Under the pieces are notes generated by a model that saw nothing but the letters and a program-made list of their open reading frames with translations, did not search any database and was not told the DNA's origin. The translations under genes and the position numbers were made by a program. From Ereboglobus luteus (GTDB lineage Bacteria; Verrucomicrobiota; Verrucomicrobiia; Opitutales; Opitutaceae), in NCBI RefSeq assembly GCF_003096195.1, contig NZ_CP023004.1, forward strand, positions 2,646,501 to 2,710,500: a stretch of 64,000 nt of DNA, read 5' to 3'. Positions 29,213 through 37,316 of the stretch are shown here, one piece after another. Position 1 is the stretch's first letter. Every line of letters starts with the position of its first letter.

Positions 29213-30036
29213 CGCAGCAGCCAGAAGGCTGCTGGCGCCGTAAGAATGAGGCTGTCGGTCATGTCGAACATGCCGCCGATGCCGGGGGCCAGTTTGCCGG
29301 AGTCCTTGATGTCGGCGCGGCGTTTGATGATGGATTCGACGAGGTCTCCGATCACGCCGAGCACGGCGAGCGGCAGGGCGACGAGCGCGGCGAAAAGCGG
29401 CGTGAAACCCGCGGGCAGCCAGCGCGCGAAGAGCCACGCGAAGAGCGCGCTGATGAGCGCCGAGGTGATGACGCCGCCGACCACGCCCTCCCATGTTTTT
29501 TTCGGGCTGATGACGGGTGTCATCTTATGCTTGCCGCAGGCCATGCCGGTGAGGAGCGCGCCGGTGTCGCAAAGTTTGGTGACGATCACGACCCACACAA
29601 AAAACAGCACGCCGGCCGAGGCGCTGGGCGCGGTGTATTGCCCGATGATGCGCACGAAATAACCGAGCATGAGCGGCACGTAAACGAGCGCGAAAATCGT
29701 CGAGGAAAGCGTCTCCGTGCGAGTGGCCGGATCGCGTTCGCCGAGTATGCGGATGGCGGTGCCAAGCACGCCGACGACAAGCAGGTCGGTCGCGGTGAAA
29801 TTCCATTGGGGGAAATAATAGGGCACGATGATCATCAGCCCCGCGACGACCATGCTCATGATTTGAAACGGATGATGGCCGATGGCGCGCGTGAGTTTGT
29901 TGAACTCGTAAATGGAAACAACGGCCATGAGCGCGACCATCCAAACGGCGGCGTGCGCGCCGACAAAATAGAGCAATGAAATGATCGCCGCCCAAAGCGT
30001 GAGCGTGGAAAAAGTTCGTTTGAGGATGACGGGCAT
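29203..30036 (-). CDS. cdsA: Phosphatidate cytidylyltransferase
   Basis: CdsA makes CDP-diacylglycerol from phosphatidate and CTP, the entry to phospholipid synthesis. The 277-residue membrane protein has about eight hydrophobic segments and the family signature in its C-terminal half: SPKKTWEGVVGG, then GDLVESIIKRRADIKDSGKL and PGIGGMFDMTDS. Length is normal. It lies between dxr and the uppS/S23 pair on the minus strand, as in many bacteria (uppS-cdsA-dxr). Confidence 0.95.
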   Translation of the reverse strand: MPVILKRTFSTLTLWAAIISLLYFVGAHAAVWMVALMAVVSIYEFNKLTRAIGHHPFQIMSMVVAGLMIIVPYYFPQWNFTATDLLVVGVLGTAIRILGERDPATRTETLSSTIFALVYVPLMLGYFVRIIGQYTAPSASAGVLFFVWVVIVTKLCDTGALLTGMACGKHKMTPVISPKKTWEGVVGGVITSALISALFAWLFARWLPAGFTPLFAALVALPLAVLGVIGDLVESIIKRRADIKDSGKLAPGIGGMFDMTDSLILTAPAAFWLLRLM

Positions 30037-30050
30037 GGGAGGGAAAGAGT

Positions 30051-30510
30051 GAAGAGTGAAAAATGAAGGGTGAAAAAGGAACCAGATGGAGGTGATTTGG
30101 GATTATTTAGGAAGGGAGGCGCGGCATTTTTTGATAATGGTGGTGAGGATGGCGATGAGCTGGTTTGCTTCGTCGGTGATATCGTGAAGGCGGTCGGATT
30201 GAAGAATGCCGGCCGCCTCCAGCAGGCGCAACCAATAGCGCGTTTCCCGCGCCTCCTTGCAGGCGATGGAGAGTTTGGCGATGTAGTCGGGTTTGCTCTG
30301 ACTGCTTTGAGCTTCCTCCACGTTGGCGCCAACCGAGGTGCCGGAGCGGAAAAGCTGGCTGGAAAGCAAACGCGCTTCGTTAGTCGCGGCCCGGTCTGAA
30401 AGTGTGCGGCAAAGATTCACAATGCGCACCGCGAACAAAAAGGTGCGTTCACAAATGTCGTGCGGCATCCCGCCAGCTTCTTTTTTTTCACCCTTCATTT
30501 TTCACTCTTC
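30051..30510. mobile_element. S23 gene cassette framed by a perfect 27-nt inverted repeat
   Basis: Bases 30051-30077 (GAAGAGTGAAAAATGAAGGG and seven more) are repeated as an exact reverse complement at 30484-30510. Between them is one gene, the four-helix-bundle protein, and little else. The right repeat contains the stop codon of uppS. The layout resembles a small non-autonomous insertion, but no target duplication is clear, and the arms are similar in style to gap repeats that enclose no gene. Confidence 0.55.
30103..30468 (-). CDS. Four-helix-bundle protein of the 23S rRNA intervening-sequence (S23) family
   Basis: The 121-residue protein begins MPHDICERTFLFAVRIVNLC and has the family features: LSSQLFRSGTSVGANVEEAQ, then KPDYIAKLSIACKEARETRYWLRLLE, and a closing helix ANQLIAILTTIIKK. 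Members were first seen in intervening sequences of 23S rRNA genes and are common as lone genes; their function is unknown, although the related Avd protein works with a diversity-generating reverse transcriptase. An upstream ATG at 30498 would add ten residues taken from the flanking repeat. It interrupts the uppS-cdsA gene pair. Confidence 0.88.
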   Translation of the reverse strand: MPHDICERTFLFAVRIVNLCRTLSDRAATNEARLLSSQLFRSGTSVGANVEEAQSSQSKPDYIAKLSIACKEARETRYWLRLLEAAGILQSDRLHDITDEANQLIAILTTIIKKCRASLPK

Positions 30511-31262
30511 TCTCTTCCGGCGACTTGCTCGCCGGTTTGTCCGAAGCGGCGTTCGCGCTTGGCGTATTCGGCGAGGCAGGCGAGGAGCTCGGCCTTGCCG
30601 AAGTCGGGCCAGAGCACGGGCGTGAAAATGAACTCGGCGTAGGCGCTTTGCATGAGGAGGAAATTGCTGATGCGCGTCTCGCCGGATGTGCGGATGACGA
30701 GGTCGGGATCGGGGATTTCGGCGGTGTAGAGGTGGCGCGCAAAGGCGTCCCAGGAGACGTCGTCGGGATTTTCTTTTCCTGCGGCGACGGCCCTTGCGTA
30801 GGCGGCGGCGGCATCGGCGATTTCGGTGCGCGAGCCGTAGTTGAGCGCGAGGATGAGCGCGCGGTCCTTGTGGTGCGCGGTGGCCTTGATTGTGGCGGCG
30901 AGCTCCTTGCGCACGGAAGGCGGAAGCGCGTCGGTGCGGCCGATGGTGCGGAGCGAGATTTTGTTTTTCTGGAGGGTCTTGAGCTCCTGCTTGAGGAAAT
31001 AATTGAGCAGGCGCATGAGGCCGCCGACCTCGTCCTGCGGACGCTTCCAGTTTTCGACGGAGAAGGCGTAGAGCGTGAGGTATTTCACGCCGGCCTCAAA
31101 CGCGGCGGTGAGCGTGGAGCGCACGGCCTTTGCGCCGCGGCGGTGCCCCTCGAGCCGGGGGAGGCCGCGCTGTTTCGCCCAGCGACCGTTGCCGTCCATG
31201 ATGATTGCGACGTGCGTTGGCAGCGTCGCGTTCGGCAAAGGCTGTTTGTGGGCGGGCGGCAT
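30495..31262 (-). CDS. uppS: Isoprenyl transferase (undecaprenyl diphosphate synthase)
   Basis: UppS builds the C55 lipid carrier for peptidoglycan and LPS synthesis. The 255-residue protein from the ATG at 31262 (MPPAHKQPLPNATLPTHVAI) has the catalytic motif IIMDGNGRWAK (Asp23), GHRRGAKAVR, YAFSVENWKRP, and the closing RTSGETRISNFLLMQSAYAEF region. The last residues (REKSEK) come from the flanking repeat. The pathway link to dxr and cdsA explains the clustering. Confidence 0.95.
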   Translation of the reverse strand: MPPAHKQPLPNATLPTHVAIIMDGNGRWAKQRGLPRLEGHRRGAKAVRSTLTAAFEAGVKYLTLYAFSVENWKRPQDEVGGLMRLLNYFLKQELKTLQKNKISLRTIGRTDALPPSVRKELAATIKATAHHKDRALILALNYGSRTEIADAAAAYARAVAAGKENPDDVSWDAFARHLYTAEIPDPDLVIRTSGETRISNFLLMQSAYAEFIFTPVLWPDFGKAELLACLAEYAKRERRFGQTGEQVAGREKSEK

Positions 31263-31361
31263 TTTTGGAAAACCGCGATTTAGGTGCGCCGCGCGGCGCG
31301 AGGCAAGAGTTTGTCTGAGCAAGGCGCGAAACGGCTGCCGGGAGATGATTTAATTTTTCCG

Positions 31362-31395
31362 TTGACAGATGTAATCGATAGATTGATTACGTTTG
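31362..31395 (+). promoter_or_regulatory. Promoter/operator of the blaI-like operon
   Basis: A TTGACA -35 box (31362-31367) is followed by a dyad: ACAGATGTAATC and GATTACGTTTGT are related as inverted repeats around a short AT centre. It overlaps the likely -10 region, ends just before the start codon of the repressor, and has the ACA/TGT ends known for BlaI/MecI operators. Autoregulation by the repressor is therefore likely. Confidence 0.6.
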
Positions 31396-31398
31396 TAG

Positions 31399-31779
31399 AT
31401 GAAAACGCCGCCCCGCATTTCCGAATCCGAATGGGATGTGATGAAAATCGTTTGGCGCGACGGCCCGTGCCAGGCGCAGGTCGTGATCGACGCGCTTGCG
31501 GAGCCGAACGAGTGGTCGGCCTCCACGATCAAGACGCTGCTCAACCGCCTGCTGCGCAAGGGCGTTTTGACACATGAGAAACTCGGCAAGTCCTATGTGT
31601 ATGCCGCCGCGTTTACCGAGGCGCAGTGCCGCGCCGATGCCGCCGAGTCGTTCATCGACCGCGTGTTTGACGGGGCGCTTTCGCCGTTGCTGGCGCACTT
31701 TGCCGGTTCCGGCAAAAAACTGCGCAAGGAAGACATCGCCGAGCTCGAAAACCTGCTGCGCGCCTCAAAAAAGAAATGA
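31399..31779 (+). CDS. blaI: BlaI/MecI/CopY-family transcriptional repressor
   Basis: The 126-residue protein has the winged-helix domain of the family: ISESEWDVMKIVWRDGPCQA, EWSASTIKTLLNRLLRKGVL (recognition helix) and KSYVYAAAFTEAQCR, then a dimerisation helix region. In beta-lactam resistance systems such repressors are cut when the membrane sensor is activated. No beta-lactamase gene lies nearby, so the target is probably another envelope-stress function. Overlaps the next gene by four bases (ATGA). Confidence 0.92.
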   Translation: MKTPPRISESEWDVMKIVWRDGPCQAQVVIDALAEPNEWSASTIKTLLNRLLRKGVLTHEKLGKSYVYAAAFTEAQCRADAAESFIDRVFDGALSPLLAHFAGSGKKLRKEDIAELENLLRASKKK

Positions 31780-33038
31780 CGGGCATGCTTCTCGCAATCA
31801 CGGTTCGCGGCACGTTTGTATTTCTCCTGACGTGGTTGTTGGATCGCGCGTTTCGCGGACGGATGAGCGCGCGCAGCCGGCGCGTGTGGTGGGTTGTCGT
31901 GCCGGTCAGTTTTTTGCTGCCCGCCGGTTTGCCGCTTTTTCCCGCGCCGGCGGTGGATCATGACACCGTCGCGGCGGCGTTTTCGCGGGCGGGCGATCCC
32001 GGCGTTGGCGCGGACGGGCTTGCCGCGGCGAGCTCGGGATTTTTTTCGATTTCGCCCGGGAGCGCGCTCGCGGCCGTCTGGTTGCTCGGGGTGGTCGCGT
32101 ATCTGGCGGTTGTGATAATCCGGACGGCGCGGTCGTCGCGGCATTGGTCGCGCATTCGCCTGAGCACGGACGAGGCGTTGCTTTCGCTGCTGGAGGATTG
32201 CAAGGAGAAGGCGGGCGTCACGGCGCCGATCGGCATCGCGGTTGCGGGGGATATTCCGGCGCCGGCGCTGCTCGGCTGGTTGCGTCCGCGGATTTTGCTT
32301 CCGGAGGCCTTTGTTTTTCCCGGACAACGCGAAACACTGCGGGCTGTTTTGCTGCACGAGCTGGCGCACTTCCGGTCGCTCGACATTCCGTTGCATTGGT
32401 TGCAAACGCTCGCGTGCGCCGTGCATTGGTTCAACCCGTTCGCGCATCTCGGCGCGCGCGCGTGGATGCGATTTCGCGAGGAGGCGGCGGACGAGGCTGC
32501 GATCATCTGGTTCGGCGGGGACGGCGCGGAGGATTACGGGGAGGCCTTTGTCAACGCATTGAAACACAGCCGGATATTTTCACTCCCGTTTGGCTCGTCC
32601 ACCGTTGTGAAGTTCAACCAAAACCACAAACAACGTATGATTATGATACTGAACCATGCCAAAAAAACTCCTCGGGCGCATCTCGCGGCTGTTGTTGCAC
32701 TTGCTTTGACTGTTGCTGCAACGGTGTTGCCCGTGCAGGCCGACAATTCGGCGACGCCGGCCCAACCGGACACATCGACCCAATCCATAGATGGATGGCC
32801 GAAAGCCATTGACGCCAGCCTTACCATCGTGATCGAAAAAAACGGTAATATACGCTTCAACGGCAAACAAGCCACCGTGGATCAACTCGCTGTGCTCCTT
32901 CATCAAGTCAAAACAATCAGTCGCGATACGCCTGTGCTCATCAGCGTCGAAGAAAATACGCCGATCAAAGCGGTGGTCTTCGTCGTCGACGTTTGTCGTA
33001 AGATCGGCCTGAGTAAACTTAGCCTGCAATCGTGGTAG
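31776..33038 (+). CDS. BlaR1-type M56 membrane peptidase fused to an ExbD-like domain
   Basis: The 420-residue protein has N-terminal membrane helices, the zinc motif LLHELAHFRSLDI near residue 193, and EEAADEAAIIWFG, as in BlaR1/MecR1 sensor-transducers that cleave the BlaI repressor. A further membrane helix lies at about residues 304-325. There is no penicillin-binding sensor domain. Instead, residues about 345-420 look like the periplasmic domain of ExbD/TolR: LTIVIEKNGNIRFNGKQATV, VDQLAVLLHQV and the final VDVCRKIGLSKLSLQSW. Such a domain could sense a periplasmic ligand or the state of the cell wall. Confidence 0.85.
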   Translation: MTGMLLAITVRGTFVFLLTWLLDRAFRGRMSARSRRVWWVVVPVSFLLPAGLPLFPAPAVDHDTVAAAFSRAGDPGVGADGLAAASSGFFSISPGSALAAVWLLGVVAYLAVVIIRTARSSRHWSRIRLSTDEALLSLLEDCKEKAGVTAPIGIAVAGDIPAPALLGWLRPRILLPEAFVFPGQRETLRAVLLHELAHFRSLDIPLHWLQTLACAVHWFNPFAHLGARAWMRFREEAADEAAIIWFGGDGAEDYGEAFVNALKHSRIFSLPFGSSTVVKFNQNHKQRMIMILNHAKKTPRAHLAAVVALALTVAATVLPVQADNSATPAQPDTSTQSIDGWPKAIDASLTIVIEKNGNIRFNGKQATVDQLAVLLHQVKTISRDTPVLISVEENTPIKAVVFVVDVCRKIGLSKLSLQSW

Positions 33039-33298
33039 TCGCAAGTATCGACGCGAAAAAGGGGGGCTTCTTTCAAATCGTTTGACGGGCTGGTTTCGAG
33101 CACAACCTGCATTCCGTCAAGCTCGTCCTCCATTACAAGGAATGCTGGGATAAAGTGTTTGGTGTTTTGCGTGCGTTAATTTGCAGACGGATGCGCAAAT
33201 CCCGGGTTGATTTGCCCCCGCCTGTTCCCACAACATGCAGCCGTCCGCCGCATCCGTCATTTTCGCGTATCAAAAAATCGAATACAAATTGGAAAAAC

Positions 33299-33847
33299 AT
33301 GAACAACGCATTTGAGCCCAAAATCCTCACGCCCGAGCAAGCCCGCGCCGAGCGCGACCGGTTGCACGCGGCGGGCGGGAAGCTCATTTTTACCAACGGC
33401 TGTTTCGACATTCTGCACCGCGGCCACGTCACCTACATGAGCTTTGCGCGCGCGCAGGGCGACGCGCTTTGCGTCGGGCTCAACAGCGACGCCTCCGTGC
33501 GCCGGAGCAAGGGGCCGAACCGCCCGATCAATTCGCAGGAGGACCGCGCCTATGTGCTCGGCTCGCTCCGCTCGGTTGATTACGTTGTGTTTTTCGACGA
33601 GGACGAGCCGAGGGATCTCATTGCAAAAATCATCCCGCACGTGCTCGTGAAGGGGCGCGATTGGGCGCACTATGTGAGCGGTCGCGACATCGTCGAGGCC
33701 AACGGCGGCAAGGTCGTGCTCGCCGACATGGTCGCGGGCCGCTCAACCACAAACACCATTGAGCGCGTGCTCGCCGTTTACGGCGGCAAGGAAAACGTCG
33801 ATGTGAAAAGCGCTGACGCCGCGGCGGGCAAAACGGGTTCGGCGTAA
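33299..33847 (+). CDS. rfaE2: ADP-heptose synthase, cytidylyltransferase-type domain (RfaE domain II)
   Basis: The 182-residue protein from the ATG at 33299 (MNNAFEPKILTPEQARAERD) has the nucleotidyltransferase motif TNGCFDILHRGHVTYM (HxGH), VGLNSDASVRR and a final GRSTTNTIERVLAVY. It should transfer AMP from ATP to heptose 1-phosphate in the synthesis of LPS inner core. The kinase domain found in fused HldE is not present and must be encoded elsewhere. The frame is open upstream to 33155 without homology. Confidence 0.93.
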   Translation: MNNAFEPKILTPEQARAERDRLHAAGGKLIFTNGCFDILHRGHVTYMSFARAQGDALCVGLNSDASVRRSKGPNRPINSQEDRAYVLGSLRSVDYVVFFDEDEPRDLIAKIIPHVLVKGRDWAHYVSGRDIVEANGGKVVLADMVAGRSTTNTIERVLAVYGGKENVDVKSADAAAGKTGSA

Positions 33848-34246
33848 TATAAATCCCAACGATTTTTAACCGAAAGCGGGGCCGGCCAAGTCACCGTTTT
33901 CGGCAGTGTCTGGTGAAAAAACGGCAGGGGCAACAGGCGGCGAGATGAGGTAGGCCTTTTTAGGGCATTGATGAATAGCCGGACGCCGACAAACGCGCCG
34001 ATGCTGCTGCTAGAGGTTCGGTCCATGAATGTGTTCGTAAACAATGGGGGGATGAAAGCAATCGGGGCGTCACACAATGACGCCTGTTGATTTAAATGGC
34101 GCGTGGATAAGGGTTACGTCGCCTGAAAAGGTAGCACAGACATTCCTGTCTGTGCCTCATGCGCGTTGTTTCAATGCTCTAAAACAGCACAGACAGGAAT
34201 GTCTGTGCTACCTTTTCAGAGCATCTTTTGGGTTCCGCCGATTGGA
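33848..34246. other. Intergenic region between rfaE2 and lpxA (convergent)
   Basis: No convincing gene. A 99-codon minus-strand frame (33778-34077) overlaps the 3' end of rfaE2 and has no family features. The region holds a REPIN-like element at 34124-34218. Confidence 0.5.
34124..34218. repeat. REPIN-like pair: two GTAG-headed palindromes in inverted orientation
   Basis: The left arm (34124-34155) and right arm (34187-34218) are exact reverse complements over 32 bases, with 31 bases between. Each arm has a GTAG tetranucleotide followed by its own palindrome, GCACAGACA-ttcc-TGTCTGTGC. GTAG plus hairpin is the hallmark of REP elements moved by RAYT transposases, and two in inverse order make a REPIN. 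No RAYT gene lies in the window. Confidence 0.8.
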
Positions 34247-35032
34247 TTACGCTCCCGGCGCCAAGCCTCGGGTGCTGGTTTCGGCGAAGGTCATGATGCG
34301 CTGGAACTCGGGAGTTTGGGCGTGCTCGTGGGCGGTGAGTTTTTCCATCGCCTGGGTGCGGTTCAGGCCGTCGCGGAAGAGGATTCGGTAGGCTTGTTTC
34401 ACGCGCTCGATTTGCTCGGGCGTGAAGCCGTTGCGCTCAAGGCCGATTTTGTTGATCGTGCGGATGGCCGCGGGGTTGCCGTCGGCGATCATGAAGGGGG
34501 CTATGTCCTGCACGATTTTTGAATAGCCGCCGAGCATGACATACGCGCCAATACGGCAGAATTGGTGCACGCCGGCGTTGGCCCCGAAGACGACGTGATC
34601 CTCGACCGTGACGTGTCCGGCGAGGCCGGCGTAGCCGCTCATGATGATGTTGTTGCCGAGCACGCAGTCGTGCGCGATGTGCGCGTAGCAGAGGACGAGG
34701 TTGTTGTTGCCGAGAATGGTGTGCTCGCCGTCGTTGGTGCCTCCGTGGACGGAGACGAATTCGCGGAAGGTGTTGCCGTCTCCGATGCGCACGCCGGGGT
34801 TGCCACCCTTGTATTTGAGGTCCTGCGTCTTGGCGCCAATGTAGGCGTAGGGGAAGACGTCGCAGTTTTTGCCGAGGTGCGTGTTGCCTTCGACGGTGCC
34901 GTGGTGCCGCACGCGGGTGCCGTCGCCGAGGCGGACTTGCGCGCCGATGTAGGCAAAGGGACCAATTTCAACGCCGTCGCCGAGTTGCGCGCCGGGTTCG
35001 ACGACCGCGCTGGGGTGGATGAGAGAGGACAT
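34247..35032 (-). CDS. lpxA: UDP-N-acetylglucosamine acyltransferase
   Basis: LpxA adds the 3-hydroxyacyl chain in the first step of lipid A synthesis. From the ATG at 35032 (MSSLIHPSAVVEPGAQLGDG) it has 261 residues, the normal length. The left-handed beta-helix is visible as hexapeptide repeats (IHPSAVVEPGAQLG, IGPFAYIGAQ), with the catalytic region NNLVLCYAHIAHDCVLGNN and VHQFCRIGAYVMLGGYSKI. The C-terminal helical part follows (IGLERNGFTPEQIERVKQAY). It lies just after the fused lpxC/fabZ gene, so three lipid A/fatty acid steps are together. Confidence 0.97.
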   Translation of the reverse strand: MSSLIHPSAVVEPGAQLGDGVEIGPFAYIGAQVRLGDGTRVRHHGTVEGNTHLGKNCDVFPYAYIGAKTQDLKYKGGNPGVRIGDGNTFREFVSVHGGTNDGEHTILGNNNLVLCYAHIAHDCVLGNNIIMSGYAGLAGHVTVEDHVVFGANAGVHQFCRIGAYVMLGGYSKIVQDIAPFMIADGNPAAIRTINKIGLERNGFTPEQIERVKQAYRILFRDGLNRTQAMEKLTAHEHAQTPEFQRIMTFAETSTRGLAPGA

Positions 35033-35040
35033 GTGGAAAA

Positions 35041-35158
35041 TTTTGGATTGCGGATTTTGGATTAGGCGCTGCCGCGCCGTTGAATAAACGGGTTGTCTTT
35101 GTTTTTCGATTGCCGGTTTCGGATGCCGCTTGCGCAATCCAAAATCCGCAATCCAAAA
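35041..35158. repeat. Perfect 23-nt inverted repeat in the lpxA-lpxC gap
   Basis: Bases 35041-35063 (TTTTGGATTGCGGATTTTGG plus ATT) and 35136-35158 are exact reverse complements. Each arm is built from GGATT(TT/GC) units and a 72-base core lies between. No gene is in the core. Together with the 3' extension it fills the whole gap of 134 bases. Confidence 0.85.
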
Positions 35159-35166
35159 TCCAAAAT

Positions 35167-36513
35167 TCAGCCCGCTCCCATGACGCCGGTTTCGGCGTCG
35201 ACGAGGGTGAACATGAGCTCGGCGCTCGACACGACGTTGCCGCCGACGGTGCAGGTGGCCTCGGCGACGGCGAGTTTGTTGGCGCGGACTTTGGTGAGCT
35301 TGGCGTTGATGGTGAGCTGGTCGCCGGGGCGCACGGGGCGGCGGAACTTGATCTTGTCGGCGCTCATGAAAAACGGGGTGCGTCCGTCAACACTTACTCC
35401 GCGCAGGAGGAGGAGGCCGGAGGCCTGCGCCATGGCTTCGAGCTGGAGCACGCCGGGCATGAGGGGCTCCTCGGGATAGTGCCCCTGGAAATAGGGTTCG
35501 TTGATGGAGACGTTTTTGATGGCGACGAGCTCGTTATCGCCGATGAATTCGATGACGCGGTCAACCATCACGAAGGGATAGCGGTGCGGCATCATTTCGA
35601 GGATGCGCTTGATGTCGAGTGAGGTTTCGTTGGGGCGGAGCGTGTCGGCGCGGGCGGCCTTCTTTTTCGCGGGCTTCTTTTTGCGCTCGAGGAGTTTTTC
35701 GTAGAGGGCCTTGGTGAGGTCGGCGTTGATGGCGTGGCCGGGGCGCGTGGCAATGATGTGCGCCTTGAGGGGCATGCCGAGGAGCGTGATGTCGCCGATG
35801 ATGTCGAGGATCTTGTGGCGCACGAACTCGTCGTTGAAGCGCAGGCCCTCCTTGGAGAGGATTTTGTCGCCCTTGATGACGACGGCGCAGTCGAGGGTGC
35901 CGCCCTTGATTTTGCCGAGCTTGAGCAGTTCCTCAATGTCCTCGTAGATGGTGAAGGTGCGCGCGGCGGCGATCTGCGACATGTAAACGTCGGGGTCGAT
36001 CGCGATCGAGAGGTGCTGGGTGTGGATGCCGCGGTCGTCGGCCGAGGTGCAGGAGATTTTGAGTTCGTCGGCGGGGAGGGCGATGATGGTGGAGTTGCCG
36101 CGCGAGACGGAGACGGGGGCGTCGAGCGTGAAGTATTCGCGGTCCTTGTCCTGCTCGACGGGCTCGGCCTGAAGGATCATGTTTACGAAGGGGCGCGCGG
36201 AGCCGTCCATGATCGGGGGTTCGGAGGCGTTGATCTCGATGAGGACGTTGTCGATGCCGCAGCCGGTGAGGGCGGAGAGGATGTGCTCGACGGTGTGGAG
36301 CTTGGCGTGGCCGACCTGGATGGTGGTGGCGCGGACGAGATCGGAGATTTGGTCGACGCGGGGGCGGAGCTCGGGGCTGCCGGGCAAGTCGACGCGTTTG
36401 AAGACGATGCCGTGGTTTGCCGGCGCGGGCCGCATGGTCATGGTGACTTCTTCGCCCGTGTGGAGCGCTTTGCCTTGTATGGTGACTTCCCGAGCGAGAG
36501 TGCGTTGTTTCAT
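35167..36513 (-). CDS. lpxC/fabZ: Bifunctional UDP-3-O-acyl-N-acetylglucosamine deacetylase / 3-hydroxyacyl-ACP dehydratase
   Basis: A 448-residue fusion. The N-terminal part (about 1-280) is the zinc enzyme LpxC of lipid A synthesis: [33 protein letters not shown] and [15 protein letters not shown] carry the metal ligands and active site. A Lys-rich linker (about 280-295, [13 protein letters not shown]) leads to Fab[15 protein letters not shown] and [19 protein letters not shown] (catalytic His and Glu in this region). The same fusion is known in Bacteroidota and some PVC bacteria. Transcribed with lpxA downstream. Confidence 0.97.
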   Translation of the reverse strand: MKQRTLAREVTIQGKALHTGEEVTMTMRPAPANHGIVFKRVDLPGSPELRPRVDQISDLVRATTIQVGHAKLHTVEHILSALTGCGIDNVLIEINASEPPIMDGSARPFVNMILQAEPVEQDKDREYFTLDAPVSVSRGNSTIIALPADELKISCTSADDRGIHTQHLSIAIDPDVYMSQIAAARTFTIYEDIEELLKLGKIKGGTLDCAVVIKGDKILSKEGLRFNDEFVRHKILDIIGDITLLGMPLKAHIIATRPGHAINADLTKALYEKLLERKKKPAKKKAARADTLRPNETSLDIKRILEMMPHRYPFVMVDRVIEFIGDNELVAIKNVSINEPYFQGHYPEEPLMPGVLQLEAMAQASGLLLLRGVSVDGRTPFFMSADKIKFRRPVRPGDQLTINAKLTKVRANKLAVAEATCTVGGNVVSSAELMFTLVDAETGVMGAG

Positions 36514-36785
36514 TGGTCGGTTGAACGTTGTAAAAAGGGAGAAGCTTTAAAAACAATGAGCTTTGCGCAAGCGCGGAGATTGGGCGGGCAAACGGGGCGC
36601 AATGTGCGAAAATATTGCAATGTGGTGGGGCGCAGGGCGGGGAAGGGGGCTTCCTTGACGGCGCGTGAGTGCCGCATCGTTCATATTGGGATTCGTTCAG
36701 AAAATCAGCGTGTCCACGATTCCCTGCTGGACGATTGAGTGATTTATGCAGGTGTTTTGGGCAGCCGAGGCTGTTTGTTCACCAT

Positions 36786-37130
36786 TCATCCTGACACTTT
36801 ATGGATGGCAATAACTCTTCCGTCTTTCAATTCAGCAACAAGGTATAGTGTGCCAAACTGCAACAGCTTATTGTTTTTTGGCACCTGATAGGGATGAAGA
36901 TTTTTCGAAACGAGTATGGAAAAACTTCCACTAACTTCGGTGATATCGGGAAATCTGCGACGTAATGCCTCTTCCGTAAGTCCGATAATCTCATTTTCGG
37001 CTTTGATAATTGAGGCGGCATCTGACGGTGCATGTTTTGTTGCGGGCTTGCACCCCAAGAAAACGCCACAGCAAAAACCAGATGCGACAAATAGACTGAA
37101 TAATAATATTTTCACCGGGGTTTTAGTCAC
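36786..37130 (-). CDS. Small predicted lipoprotein, unknown function
   Basis: The 114-residue protein has a signal peptide with lipobox (VFLGC, Cys27), so it should be anchored in a membrane. The mature part includes a helix (AENEIIGLTEEALRRRFPDI) and strand-rich C-terminus (TLYLVAELKDGRVIAIHKV). I do not recognise a family; the pattern 'eIIGlteeal..rFG' recalls small SmpA/OmlA-like folds, but this is weak. The gene is visibly richer in A+T than its neighbours, which may mean transfer. Confidence 0.65.
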   Translation of the reverse strand: MTKTPVKILLFSLFVASGFCCGVFLGCKPATKHAPSDAASIIKAENEIIGLTEEALRRRFPDITEVSGSFSILVSKNLHPYQVPKNNKLLQFGTLYLVAELKDGRVIAIHKVSG

Positions 37131-37290
37131 AGAACATCAATAACATGAAGGACAAACTGGGTGACGCGATCGACGCACTTATGATTCATCCATAAAATCC
37201 GTGTGGTTCGTGGTCAAACCCCAAGGCCTAAACTTCGATTGTGAGGCGTTGCGCATTAAAAACAAATCAAGTTAAAATGTGCGCACACTT

Positions 37291-37316
37291 GGCACAGACA
37301 GGAATGTCCGTGCTAC
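37291..37316 (-). repeat. Single REP-like element at the end of cysS
   Basis: On the minus strand, GTAGCACGGACATTCCTGTC is followed by TGTGCC. This is GTAG plus the same palindrome as in the REPIN at 34124, with one changed base. The TAG stop codon of cysS is part of the GTAG head. Confidence 0.75.

Noticed and set aside
33778-34077. A 99-codon minus-strand frame between rfaE2 and lpxA
   Set aside because: Overlaps the 3' end of rfaE2 and has no recognisable features.
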